A model generated the notes under the pieces. That model was not told the origin of the DNA. It searched no databases and saw nothing but the letters and a program-made list of their open reading frames with translations. DNA of 64,000 nucleotides from positions 3,478,501 to 3,542,500 of the forward strand of contig NZ_OY771475.1 of the NCBI RefSeq assembly GCF_963674635.1, written 5' to 3'. The translations under genes and the position numbers were made by a program. This stretch comes from Breoghania sp. Lineage in GTDB: Bacteria; Pseudomonadota; Alphaproteobacteria; Rhizobiales; Stappiaceae. Of the stretch, positions 17,273-25,942 are shown in pieces (positions within the stretch are counted from its first letter, which is position 1; every line of letters starts with the position of its first letter).

Positions 17273-18148
17273 ATGCTAGCGCCCACCCTCCCAGAGACAC
17301 CAAGCCCGGCAAGCGGCCCCGATGGCAGCACGCTTCAGCGCGCTCGTGGCGTGGCGCATGTGGGGTTCGCGGTTTGCGATGGCAAGACACGGCTTGCGGA
17401 TCTCTATCAGAGCGGTTCGGCCAAGGTGCGCTTGCCACGGGGGAGCGGGGAGCGTCAGGCGGTGCTCCTGAATACCGCAGGCGGCATCGCGGGCGGGGAT
17501 GAACTGGATTATTCCGCCACGTGGGGAGCGGGTGCCAGGGCGACGGTCACCAGTCAGGCGGCGGAGCGGGTCTATCGCAGCCTCGGCGCGGCGGGCCGCG
17601 TCATGAACCGGCTTGAAGTGGGCGAAGGCGCGCAGGCAAGCTGGCTGCCCCAGGATACCATCGTCTTCGATGGCGCAAACCTGCAGCGTCGGCTCGACGT
17701 CGATCTGGCAGGCGGGGCGCGTCTTTGCGCGGTGGAAGCGGTCGTTCTGGGGCGCGCCGCCATGGGGGAGACCGTGAGGCGGGCGCATTTTCGCGATCAC
17801 TGGCGCATCCGACGTGACGGTCGCCTCGTCTATGCCGATGACGTGCGGCTGGTGGGGGATCCCGAAGTGATCCTGGCCGGGCCGGCGACGGGCGATGGGG
17901 CGCGTGCCTTTGCCACCATTCTCGACGTGGCTGAAGGAATTGAAGGCGACGTCGAGCGGGCGAGAGACCTGCTTGAGGCGGCCCGAACGCATCCGCGCGC
18001 CGAAGGGCTTTCATGCGGGGTGAGTGCGTGGAATGGTGTGCTGGTCGTCCGGCTCCTGTCGCGCGATGCGCGCGCCTTGCGCGAGACGATCATGAAATTT
18101 CTGCAGGGCTGGCGCGGTGAGGATCTGCCGCGGGTCTGGTCCTGCTGA
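17273..18148 (+). CDS. ureD: urease accessory protein UreD
   Basis: A 291-residue UreD/UreH, the scaffold that joins UreF and UreG to apo-urease during nickel insertion. Recognisable blocks are LYQSGSAKVRLPR, VLLNTAGGIAGGDEL, TVTSQAAERVYRS, ASWLPQDTIVFDGA, and the C-terminal MKFLQGWRGEDLPRVWSC that closes nearly all bacterial UreD proteins. It is the first gene of the urease cluster, 37 bases before ureA. Confidence 0.95.
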   Translation: MLAPTLPETPSPASGPDGSTLQRARGVAHVGFAVCDGKTRLADLYQSGSAKVRLPRGSGERQAVLLNTAGGIAGGDELDYSATWGAGARATVTSQAAERVYRSLGAAGRVMNRLEVGEGAQASWLPQDTIVFDGANLQRRLDVDLAGGARLCAVEAVVLGRAAMGETVRRAHFRDHWRIRRDGRLVYADDVRLVGDPEVILAGPATGDGARAFATILDVAEGIEGDVERARDLLEAARTHPRAEGLSCGVSAWNGVLVVRLLSRDARALRETIMKFLQGWRGEDLPRVWSC

Positions 18149-18185
18149 CAAGACGGGCACGGGTGATGAGAGTTGAGGACCAGGC

Positions 18186-18488
18186 ATGAATCTGACGCCC
18201 AAAGAGAAGGACAAGCTGTTGATCGCCATGGCTGCGATGGTCGCCCGCAGGCGGCTTGAGCGGGGCGTGAAGCTCAATCATCCGGAGGCCATCGCGCTGA
18301 TCTCCGATTTCGTGACCGAGGGTGCGCGCGACGGACGGACGGTGGCCGAACTGATGCGGGACGGGGCGAAGGTCATCACGCGCGACCAGGTGATGGACGG
18401 CGTGGCGGAGATGATCCACGACGTGCAGGTCGAGGCGACGTTTCCCGACGGAACGAAGCTCGTGACGGTTCATGAGCCGATCCGCTGA
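18186..18488 (+). CDS. ureA: urease gamma subunit
   Basis: A 100-residue UreA of standard length, with the family start MNLTPKEKDKLL, the RRLERGVKLNHPEAIALISDF block and the C-terminal VEATFPDGTKLVTVHEPI. It forms the (UreABC)3 urease core with UreB and UreC. A GAGGACCAGGC ribosome site precedes the ATG. Confidence 0.97.
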   Translation: MNLTPKEKDKLLIAMAAMVARRRLERGVKLNHPEAIALISDFVTEGARDGRTVAELMRDGAKVITRDQVMDGVAEMIHDVQVEATFPDGTKLVTVHEPIR

Positions 18489-18563
18489 GCGGGGCTCAGA
18501 GCCGATTTGCCGGGGCGGCGATCGGCAGCCCTGCGAACGGGACGCAATCGAGGAGTGATCGGG

Positions 18564-18869
18564 ATGATCCCCGGAGAAATATTGCCCGCATCGGGCGAGA
18601 TCGAACTCAATGCCGGTCTGGAGGCGCTGACGCTGGAGGTTGCCAATACAGGAGACCGGCCCGTTCAGGTCGGCAGCCATTATCATTTCGCCGAGACCAA
18701 TCCGGGGCTTTCCTTTGACCGCGAGGCGGCGAAGGGCATGCGGCTCGATATACCGGCGGGAACTGCGGTGCGTTTTGAGCCGGGCCAGACCCGCTCCGTC
18801 ACGCTGGTACCGTTTCGCGGCGCGCGGACCGTTTACGGGTTCAACCAGGCGGTGATGGGAAAACTGTAG
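18564..18869 (+). CDS. ureB: urease beta subunit
   Basis: A 101-residue UreB beginning MIPGEILPASGEIELNAG, with VGSHYHFAETNPGLSFDR and the closing VTLVPFRGARTVYGFNQ pattern. The ATG at 18564 gives the universal MIPGE start; the frame extends upstream without homology. It is 75 bases after ureA. Unlike most urease operons the next same-strand gene, ureC, is 545 bases away because an opposite-strand gene lies between. Confidence 0.96.
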   Translation: MIPGEILPASGEIELNAGLEALTLEVANTGDRPVQVGSHYHFAETNPGLSFDREAAKGMRLDIPAGTAVRFEPGQTRSVTLVPFRGARTVYGFNQAVMGKL

Positions 18870-18885
18870 CGCGGGGCGTCCGGCG

Positions 18886-19182
18886 CTAGGTTCTGTCGGA
18901 TGACGGCGCGGCGACGAGCCCCAGAAACCGGTCGATGGTTTCACCGATGATCGGGTCGCCACCGCCGCGCGCGGCCTCGGTCAGGTCGAATGCAAGCCTG
19001 TCCGCGCCGAAGCCGGGAAGATGGAGTTGGGCTGGTGCGTCGGTCGTCATGCGGTTGAGGGCATCATTTTGGGGGGCCTGGTATTCCGGGCTCAAGGGGC
19101 CACCCGGCGCAATCGCGAGATAGGTGACGGCGACCGCCGCAATGGCAAGAAGAAGCCAAAGTCGTCTCAACGCTCGGGGCAT
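18886..19182 (-). CDS. small membrane-anchored protein, antisense within the urease cluster
   Basis: A 98-residue protein of unknown function. One N-terminal transmembrane helix (LWLLLAIAAVAVTYLAIA, after a RALRR basic start) is followed by about 70 soluble residues that should face the periplasm. Third codon positions are strongly GC-biased as in neighbouring genes, and it overlaps no other gene, so it looks real. It is convergent with ureB, which stops 16 bases away, and divergent from ureC. The ribosome site is weak. The frame is open upstream to 19251. Confidence 0.55.
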   Translation of the reverse strand: MPRALRRLWLLLAIAAVAVTYLAIAPGGPLSPEYQAPQNDALNRMTTDAPAQLHLPGFGADRLAFDLTEAARGGGDPIIGETIDRFLGLVAAPSSDRT

Positions 19183-19413
19183 GGCTTTGTGTCTCTGTGT
19201 GTCATCGGGCCATGGGAAGCCAGGGGCCGGGGGTAAGTTCGCGGATGGCATATGGGCGGCAAAAGATGGTCAGGGACTGACCGAAGCGGGTTCATTTCTG
19301 GGCAATCTTGAGCCCGCTTTGCCCGAAATATGAATACGCACAGAGGAACGCGGTTGCGGGCGGATCAAGGCCCCTGTGTTCCGGCGCGATGGTTGTGAGA
19401 GGAGCTGTTCCAG

Positions 19414-21126
19414 ATGCCCTACAAGATGCCGCGAGCGGCCTATGCCGACATGTTCGGACCGACGACCGGAGACCGGGTGCGGCTTGCCGATACCGAGCTC
19501 TTCATCGAGGTGGAGAAGGATTTCACCACCTATGGCGAGGAAGTGAAATTCGGCGGAGGCAAGGTCATCCGCGACGGCATGGGACAATCGCAGGTCACGC
19601 GGGCGGGCGGGGCCGTCGATACCGTCATCACCAATGCGCTGATCGTCGATCACTGGGGCATCGTGAAGGCCGATGTGGGCCTCAAGGACGGCCGCATCGT
19701 CGCCATCGGCAAGGCGGGCAATCCGGATGTTCAGCCCGACGTGGACATCATCGTCGGGCCTGGAACGGAGGCGATTGCCGGTGAAGGCAAGATCCTGACC
19801 GCGGGCATCATCGACTGCCACATTCATTTCATCTGCCCGCAGCAGATCGACGAGGCGCTCTATTCCGGTGTCACCACGATGATCGGCGGCGGCACCGGGC
19901 CTGCCACCGGCACCAACGCCACGACCTGCACACCCGGCCCCTGGCACATCGCGCGAATGCTGCAATCGGCGGAAGCCTTCCCGATGAATCTCGCTTTCGC
20001 GGGCAAGGGCAATGCGGCGCTTCCGGCTGCGCTGGAAGAGCAGGTACGCGCAGGCGTCATGGCGTTGAAACTGCACGAGGACTGGGGCACGACCCCTGCG
20101 GCCATCGATTGCTGTCTCTCGGTTGCGGATGCCTATGACGTGCAGGTGATGATCCACACCGACACGCTGAACGAATCCGGTTTCGTGGAAAACACGCTCG
20201 GCGCCTTCAAGGGACGCACCATCCACGCCTTTCACACCGAAGGAGCGGGCGGCGGGCATGCGCCGGATATCCTGAAGGTGGTGAGCCATCCGAACGTCAT
20301 TCCCTCCTCCACCAACCCGACGCGGCCCTATACGCGCAACACCATCGATGAACATCTCGACATGCTGATGGTGTGCCACCACCTCGATCCGTCGATCCCC
20401 GAGGACGTGGCCTTCGCCGAAAGCCGCATCCGCAAGGAGACGATTGCGGCGGAAGACATTCTCCATGACATGGGCGCGCTATCGATCATCGCGTCCGACA
20501 GTCAGGCGATGGGGCGCGTGGGCGAGGTGCTGATCCGTACGCTTCAGACCGCGCACAAGATGAAGGTGCAGCGCGGGGCCCTGGCGGAAGAGACCGGTGA
20601 CAACGACAACATGCGCGTGAAGCGCTACATGGCCAAGGTGACGATCAACCCGGCCATCGCCCATGGCATGGACAGCCATGTCGGATCGGTGGAAGTCGGC
20701 AAACTGGCGGATCTGGTTCTGTGGGATCCGGCCTTTTTCGGCGTGAAGCCGGATCTGGTTCTCAAGATGGGCACAATCGCCGCTGCCGCGATGGGCGATC
20801 CGAACGCCTCCATTCCGACGCCGCAGCCGGTCCATTACCGTCCCATGTTCGGCGCCTTCGGCAAATCGCTTCAGGCATCAGCGGTGAGTTTTGTCTCCAA
20901 TGCGGCCTATGAGGCGGGGATCGGCGCATCGCTTGAGCTCGGCAAGCTCATCCTGCCTGTCAAGAACACGCGCTCTGGTATCTCCAAGGCTTCCATGATC
21001 CATAATTGCGCGACGCCGCAGATCGAGGTCGATCCTGAAACCTACGAGGTGCGGTGCGACGGCGAACTCATTACCTGCGAACCGGCGGAGAGCCTGCCCA
21101 TGGCTCAACGCTATTTCCTGTTCTGA
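19414..21126 (+). CDS. ureC: urease alpha subunit (catalytic)
   Basis: A 570-residue UreC that hydrolyses urea to ammonia and carbamate at a di-nickel site. The nickel and catalytic motifs are intact: HIHFICPQQ (His pair), GVMALKLHEDWG with the carbamylated lysine, MIHTDTLNESGFVE, HAFHTEGAGGGHAPDI and VCHHLDPSIPEDVAFAESR with the mobile-flap histidine. The start MPYKMPRAAYADMFGPTTGDRVRL is typical, with GAGAGGAGC upstream. The opposite-strand gene before it implies that ureC either depends on read-through from ureDAB or has its own promoter. Confidence 0.98.
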   Translation: MPYKMPRAAYADMFGPTTGDRVRLADTELFIEVEKDFTTYGEEVKFGGGKVIRDGMGQSQVTRAGGAVDTVITNALIVDHWGIVKADVGLKDGRIVAIGKAGNPDVQPDVDIIVGPGTEAIAGEGKILTAGIIDCHIHFICPQQIDEALYSGVTTMIGGGTGPATGTNATTCTPGPWHIARMLQSAEAFPMNLAFAGKGNAALPAALEEQVRAGVMALKLHEDWGTTPAAIDCCLSVADAYDVQVMIHTDTLNESGFVENTLGAFKGRTIHAFHTEGAGGGHAPDILKVVSHPNVIPSSTNPTRPYTRNTIDEHLDMLMVCHHLDPSIPEDVAFAESRIRKETIAAEDILHDMGALSIIASDSQAMGRVGEVLIRTLQTAHKMKVQRGALAEETGDNDNMRVKRYMAKVTINPAIAHGMDSHVGSVEVGKLADLVLWDPAFFGVKPDLVLKMGTIAAAAMGDPNASIPTPQPVHYRPMFGAFGKSLQASAVSFVSNAAYEAGIGASLELGKLILPVKNTRSGISKASMIHNCATPQIEVDPETYEVRCDGELITCEPAESLPMAQRYFLF

Positions 21127-21161
21127 TCCGATCTGAAACCCGCAAAAGGAGGGGCGGCCCC

Positions 21162-21659
21162 GTGAGCCTGGAAATCGAGATGGCGAGTGAGCCCACGATG
21201 GGATGCCCGTGCTGCGATCCGGAGGCCGCGGCTCCGCAAGGCTATATCAGCCGGAACGGGGAGCCGACGGCGGTCTATTTCGCGGACTGGATGCGAACCC
21301 CCGTGCCCAATGCCGACCTCGTCATCTCCCTCGGGCGCTGGGACGCCTTGTCGAAGCCGGAAGACCGTCGCGCCATGGCGTTCCGGCTGACGCCCGGTGC
21401 GGACGGGGTCGTGATGAAACTGGTGGATGCGCGGAAATCGCGTTGGGGCTCGGTCGATTTTGCAGGCACGATGCTGGACGAGCCGACGGCGGAACGCGAC
21501 CCCGATCTGGCGGAATTCCGGTCACTGGCGCTGGCCATTGCGGAAAGGGACGCGCGCATTGCCGATGCTCTGGCCGGTCCGGCAAGCTGCTCTTTGCGCT
21601 TGAGCCGCCGACCCGGCACGGTGCAACGGTTTCAAGTCGAGGCGGCGGAGTGGCGCTAG
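21162..21659 (+). CDS. unknown protein in the urease operon, N-terminal CPCC motif
   Basis: A 165-residue protein I do not recognise, starting at GTG behind a strong AAAGGAGGGG ribosome site, 35 bases after ureC and 72 bases before ureE. Near the N-terminus MGCPCCDPE gives a possible metal- or thiol-active CPCC. It is followed by GYISRNGEPTAVYFADWM and a soluble alpha/beta pattern with no signal peptide or membrane helix. Its tight position between ureC and ureE suggests a role in urease maturation or metal handling, which is inference from context. Confidence 0.7.
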   Translation: MSLEIEMASEPTMGCPCCDPEAAAPQGYISRNGEPTAVYFADWMRTPVPNADLVISLGRWDALSKPEDRRAMAFRLTPGADGVVMKLVDARKSRWGSVDFAGTMLDEPTAERDPDLAEFRSLALAIAERDARIADALAGPASCSLRLSRRPGTVQRFQVEAAEWR

Positions 21660-21731
21660 GCCAGTGCTCCGTCTCGATCCAAGAATAACAGGCGCGCGGC
21701 GGGAAACGTCGCCAACATGTGAGGAAGAATG

Positions 21732-22289
21732 ATGATCCGGGCAACGAAGGTGCATGACGCCGGGGCGTGGACGGGCTCGCCTTCAGACAAGGTCGAACTC
21801 GACCACGATGACCGTCACCGTCGCCGCATGGCGATGACGGGGGACGGCGGGCTGGAATTCCTGCTCGATCTGCCCAAGGCGGTGGCCTTGCGGGCGGGCG
21901 ATGCGCTGGAGCTGGAGGATGGTCGACTGGTGGAGGTGGCCGCCGCGCCGGAAGCCCTGGTGGAGATCGCCGCCCACGACATGGGGCATCTGGTCAAGAT
22001 CGCCTGGCATCTGGGAAACCGCCACCTGCCGACCCAGTTGCTGGGCGACCGGCTGCGGATCCGGCGCGATCATGTGATCGAGGATATGGTGGTCAAGCTC
22101 GGCGGCGATGTCGCGGTCATCAACGCGCCCTTCGATCCCGAAGGCGGCGCCTATGGCCACGGCGCCGTGCATGGCCACGATCACGGGCACGCGCATGGCC
22201 ACGAGCATGGGCATTCGCATGATCACGCGCATGGTCATTCCCACGATCACAATCACGATCACGGGCACCATCATCATCACCATGACTGA
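21732..22289 (+). CDS. ureE: urease accessory protein UreE, nickel-binding
   Basis: A 185-residue nickel metallochaperone. The N-terminal peptide-binding domain and the central LVKIAWHLGNRHLPTQ metal-binding block (conserved His) are standard, with DHVIEDMVVKLG after them. The last 45 residues are almost entirely His alternating with Gly, Asp and Ser, ending in six consecutive His, a nickel store also known in Klebsiella-type UreE. GAGG lies at good distance from the second of two adjacent ATGs (21732). Its end overlaps the ureF start by 8 bases. Confidence 0.96.
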   Translation: MIRATKVHDAGAWTGSPSDKVELDHDDRHRRRMAMTGDGGLEFLLDLPKAVALRAGDALELEDGRLVEVAAAPEALVEIAAHDMGHLVKIAWHLGNRHLPTQLLGDRLRIRRDHVIEDMVVKLGGDVAVINAPFDPEGGAYGHGAVHGHDHGHAHGHEHGHSHDHAHGHSHDHNHDHGHHHHHHD

Positions 22290-22995
22290 CGCTTCCAGAC
22301 GAGACGCGGCGCTTTACCGTTTGCTGGCCTGGATGTCGCCTTCCTTTCCTGTCGGGGCCTTCACCTATAGCCACGGGCTGGAATGGGCGGTGGAGGAGGG
22401 CACGGTCGCGGATGCGCAGGGTCTGCGAGCCTGGATCTCGGACATGATGCGCCACGGCTCCGGGCGCAGCGATGCGATCCTGCTGGCGCGGGTGCATGAG
22501 GCTTTTCTGGCGGGGGATCTGATCGCCGTGCGCGAGATGGCGGACCTCGCCGTGGCCCTCCAGCCCTCCAGGGAGCGCCATCTGGAAGCGACCGCGCAGG
22601 GCGCGGCCTTTGTCGTCGCGCTGGAGGCCGCATGGCCGGCCGGTGAGGCAATGGCAGACCGGCTCTTGGCCCTGAAGGGCGGCGATGGTATTGACCGCTG
22701 GGCCTATGCGATCGCTGTCGGTGTCCACTGTGCGGCCCATGACATCGATGCCGAGCTTGCCGTTTCCGCCTATCTGCATGCCTTTGCCGCAAATCTTGTC
22801 TCCGCTGCCGTAAGGGCCGTGCCGCTTGGTCAGAGCGACGGCCAGCGGGTGCTTGCCGCCCTTGAACCCGTTATTGCGGATGTGGCTGGCGAGGCGCTGG
22901 TGGCGTCGCTCGACGATCTCGGATCGGCCTCCTTTCGCGCCGACATCTCTTCTCAGCTCCACGAAACCCAGTACACGAGGCTGTTTCGCTCATGA
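22282..22995 (+). CDS. ureF: urease accessory protein UreF
   Basis: A 237-residue, mostly helical UreF, which bridges UreD and the UreG GTPase. Typical segments are LLAWMSPSFPVGAFTYSHGLEWAVEEG near the start and AAVRAVPLGQSDGQRVLA later. The ATG at 22282 lies inside the 3' end of ureE and the stop codon overlaps the ureG start as ATGA, so the three genes are translationally coupled. Confidence 0.95.
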   Translation: MTDASRRDAALYRLLAWMSPSFPVGAFTYSHGLEWAVEEGTVADAQGLRAWISDMMRHGSGRSDAILLARVHEAFLAGDLIAVREMADLAVALQPSRERHLEATAQGAAFVVALEAAWPAGEAMADRLLALKGGDGIDRWAYAIAVGVHCAAHDIDAELAVSAYLHAFAANLVSAAVRAVPLGQSDGQRVLAALEPVIADVAGEALVASLDDLGSASFRADISSQLHETQYTRLFRS

Positions 22996-23615
22996 CGTCT
23001 CCCAATGGACCCCTGCGCATCGGTATCGGCGGGCCTGTCGGCTCCGGCAAGACTGCGTTGATGGATGCGCTGTGCAAGAGCCTGCGCGACACGTTCCAGA
23101 TCGCGGCGATCACCAACGATATCTACACAAAGGAAGATGCGGAGTTTCTGACCCGCTCCGGCGCGCTGGAACCGGAACGCATTCGCGGGGTGGAGACGGG
23201 GGGCTGCCCGCATACCGCGATCCGCGAGGATGCCTCGATCAATCTCGCCGCCATTGCGGAACTGAACGCGGCCTTTCCCGATCTCGACATCATCCTGATC
23301 GAATCCGGCGGGGACAATCTGGCGGCGACGTTTTCGCCGGAACTTGCGGATCTGACGATCTATGTGATCGATGTCTCGGCGGGCGACAAGATCCCGCGAA
23401 AGGGCGGGCCGGGCATCACGCGCTCCGATCTCCTCGTCATCAACAAGATCGACCTCGCCCCGCTGGTCGGCGCGGATCTTGCCGTCATGGACCGGGATGC
23501 AAAGATGATGCGCAAGGCGCGGCCCTTCGTTTTCGCCAACACCAAGGCGGGGGAAGGGGTGCAAGAGGTCGTCGACTTCATCCTCGCCAAGGGCGGACTG
23601 GCGCGCGCCGCCTGA
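22992..23615 (+). CDS. ureG: urease accessory GTPase UreG
   Basis: A 207-residue SIMIBI GTPase that powers nickel delivery. Visible motifs are the P-loop GIGGPVGSGKTAL, AITNDIYTKEDAEFL, the nickel-binding CPH in ETGGCPHTAIRED, the IESGGDNLAATFSPEL switch, and LVINKIDLAP for guanine recognition. It closes the urease cluster. About 270 bases without a gene separate it from acsA, and no clear terminator is visible directly downstream. Confidence 0.97.
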   Translation: MTSPNGPLRIGIGGPVGSGKTALMDALCKSLRDTFQIAAITNDIYTKEDAEFLTRSGALEPERIRGVETGGCPHTAIREDASINLAAIAELNAAFPDLDIILIESGGDNLAATFSPELADLTIYVIDVSAGDKIPRKGGPGITRSDLLVINKIDLAPLVGADLAVMDRDAKMMRKARPFVFANTKAGEGVQEVVDFILAKGGLARAA

Positions 23616-23885
23616 TTTTGTGTGCAGTCCCGGTGGCTGCAATCGCGAAGCCGTGACCATGGCAAGCATGAAGGAGTGGCAGGTTCAGGTCCGCGCTCCA
23701 TATGCTCTGTATGGGTCCAGCTTTGGAATTGCGGGATCGTTTTCCGTCTAAACGGACGGAGGTGATTTCCTACCAAAGTTGTTGGCACGCGATATGGACG
23801 CCATTTGCTTGGGCAAGCATAATGCCCACGATAGACAGCATGCCGTCGAGACAGGAGCATGCAAGACGCAATTGGGAGGTTGCCG

Positions 23886-25835
23886 ATGTCCGATACCGTA
23901 TTTCCGGTCCCCGCAGACATTGCCGAGAACGCACTGATCGACAAGGACGCCTATCGCGACCTCTATCAGCAGTCCGTGGAAGACCCGGAAGGCTTCTGGG
24001 GCCGCCATGGCAAGAGGATCGATTGGATCAAGCCCTACACGAAGGTGAAGAACACCTCGTATGACCCGCATAACGTGTCGATCAAGTGGTTCGAGGACGG
24101 CACGCTGAACGTCTCGGCCAATTGCGTTGACCGGCATCTTGAAAAAAAGGCCGATCAACCGGCGATCATCTGGGAAGGCGATGATCCGTCCGAGCACAAG
24201 GTGATCACCTATCGCGAGCTTCATGCGGAGGTGAACAAGTTCGCCAACGTGCTCAAGGACGCGGGCGTCAAGAAGGGCGACCGGGTCACGCTCTATCTGC
24301 CGATGATCCCGGAAGCGGCCTATGCGATGCTGGCCTGCGCGCGTATCGGCGCCATTCACTCCATCGTCTTTGGCGGGTTCTCGCCCGACAGCCTTGCCGG
24401 TCGTATCGAGGGCTGCGAATCCTCGCTGGTCGTGACCGCCGATGAAGGCTTGCGCGGTGGACGCAAGGTGCCGCTGAAAGCCAATGTGGATGCGGCTTGC
24501 GAACGGCTTTCCTGTGCGCAGCCGAAGGTCATTGTCGTCAAGCGCACCGGCGGCGACATCGCCATGAAGGATGGCCGGGATATCTGGTACCACGACGCGG
24601 TCGCCAATGTGTCCGGCCGCTGCGAGCCGGAGGAGATGAACGCGGAAGATCCGCTCTTCATCCTCTACACATCCGGCTCGACGGGCCAGCCCAAGGGGGT
24701 GCTGCACACCTCCGGCGGTTACCTCGTCTACGCCTCGATGACCCACCAGTATATCTTCGACTACCATGACGGCGAGGTCTACTGGTGCACGGCGGATGTG
24801 GGCTGGGTCACGGGCCACAGCTACATCGTCTACGGTCCGCTCGCCAATGGCGCGACGACGCTGATGTTCGAGGGTGTGCCGACCTACCCGGACGCCTCGC
24901 GCTTCTGGCAGGTGGTCGACAAGCACAAGGTCAACATCTTCTACACCGCGCCCACCGCGATCCGCGCCTTGATGGGGGCGGGCGAGGAAATGGTGACCAA
25001 GACCTCGCGCAAGTCGCTGCGCATCCTCGGGTCGGTCGGCGAGCCGATCAATCCGGAAGCCTGGATGTGGTACTACAACGTGGTTGGCGAAGGGCGTTGC
25101 CCGATTGTCGACACCTGGTGGCAGACGGAGACCGGCGGCATCCTGATCACGCCGCTTCCCGGTGCGATCGATCTCAAGCCCGGCTCCGCGACCTTGCCCT
25201 TCTTCGGCGTCCAGCCCGCGCTGGTCGATGCGGAAGGCAACATCCTGGAAGGGGCGACGGAAGGCAATCTGGTTCTGCTGGATTCCTGGCCCGGTCAGAT
25301 GCGCACCGTCTATGGTGACCACGAGCGTTTCATGCAGACCTATTTCTCCGCCTACAAGGGGATGTATTTCTCCGGCGATGGCTGCCGCCGCGATGAGGAT
25401 GGCTATTACTGGATTACCGGTCGCGTCGATGACGTGATCAACGTGTCCGGCCATCGCATGGGGACGGCGGAAGTGGAATCGGCGCTGGTCGCGCATCCGA
25501 AGGTCGCAGAGGCCGCGGTTGTGGGTTATCCGCACGATCTGAAGGGGCAGGGCATCTATGCCTATGTCACCCTGATGGAAGGCGAGGAGCCGACCGACGA
25601 GCTGAAGAAGGAACTGGTGACGTGGGTCAGGAAGGAGATCGGTCCGATCGCCTCGCCGGATCTGATCCAGTTCTCGCCGGGCCTGCCGAAGACCCGTTCA
25701 GGCAAGATCATGCGCCGCATCCTGCGCAAGATCGCCGAGGACAGCTTCGACAATCTGGGCGACACCTCGACGCTTGCCGATCCGGGTGTGGTTGGCGATC
25801 TGATCGATAACCGCCAGAACCGCGCCAGCGCCTGA
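23886..25835 (+). CDS. acsA: acetyl-CoA synthetase
   Basis: A 649-residue AMP-forming acetate-CoA ligase. Adenylation motifs are intact: LFILYTSGSTGQPKGVLHT (P-loop-like), DTWWQTETGGILITPLPG, YWITGRVDDVINVSGHRMG, and PKTRSGKIMRRILRK with the lysine that is acetylated in Pat-controlled enzymes. The ATG at 23886 follows GGGAGGTTGCCG. It supplies acetyl-CoA, which in this organism can enter the ethylmalonyl-CoA pathway. The 3' end including the stop codon is duplicated, and a strong terminator follows. Confidence 0.97.
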   Translation: MSDTVFPVPADIAENALIDKDAYRDLYQQSVEDPEGFWGRHGKRIDWIKPYTKVKNTSYDPHNVSIKWFEDGTLNVSANCVDRHLEKKADQPAIIWEGDDPSEHKVITYRELHAEVNKFANVLKDAGVKKGDRVTLYLPMIPEAAYAMLACARIGAIHSIVFGGFSPDSLAGRIEGCESSLVVTADEGLRGGRKVPLKANVDAACERLSCAQPKVIVVKRTGGDIAMKDGRDIWYHDAVANVSGRCEPEEMNAEDPLFILYTSGSTGQPKGVLHTSGGYLVYASMTHQYIFDYHDGEVYWCTADVGWVTGHSYIVYGPLANGATTLMFEGVPTYPDASRFWQVVDKHKVNIFYTAPTAIRALMGAGEEMVTKTSRKSLRILGSVGEPINPEAWMWYYNVVGEGRCPIVDTWWQTETGGILITPLPGAIDLKPGSATLPFFGVQPALVDAEGNILEGATEGNLVLLDSWPGQMRTVYGDHERFMQTYFSAYKGMYFSGDGCRRDEDGYYWITGRVDDVINVSGHRMGTAEVESALVAHPKVAEAAVVGYPHDLKGQGIYAYVTLMEGEEPTDELKKELVTWVRKEIGPIASPDLIQFSPGLPKTRSGKIMRRILRKIAEDSFDNLGDTSTLADPGVVGDLIDNRQNRASA

Positions 25836-25860
25836 GGACTTCACCGCGCCAGCGCCTGAG
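25819..25860 (+). repeat. 18-bp direct repeat over the acsA stop codon (24-bp period)
   Basis: ACCGCGCCAGCGCCTGAG occurs at 25819-25836 and again at 25843-25860. The first copy ends the acsA reading frame (stop TGA at 25833-25835). The period is 24 bases, so the duplication copied the last codons plus a few downstream bases without altering the protein. Confidence 0.85.
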
Positions 25861-25887
25861 CCGGTTCAGGAACATGTGAAACGAAAA

Positions 25888-25919
25888 GGGGGCGCAGCCG
25901 ATGATCCGGCTGCGCCCCC
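25888..25919. terminator. bidirectional Rho-independent terminator between acsA and the TadG-like gene
   Basis: A 13-bp perfect stem (GGGGGCGCAGCCG with its complement, 6-base loop) is flanked by AAAA on the left and TTTT on the right, so it can end transcription from both convergent genes. Confidence 0.92.
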
Positions 25920-25942
25920 TTTTGCGTGTCGGCTGCTTTGAT

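Noticed and set aside
22150..22287. CAC/CAT-rich tract as a DNA repeat array
   Set aside because: It simply encodes the histidine-rich tail of UreE; the tract in the CobW gene has the same explanation.
23778..23800. TGGCACG upstream of acsA as a sigma-54 promoter
   Set aside because: The -24 half is perfect, but no TTGC lies at the required spacing, so it is probably chance.
23748..25535. A 595-codon open frame on the minus strand
   Set aside because: It mirrors acsA, whose adenylation motifs are complete. It has no ribosome site or recognisable domain.
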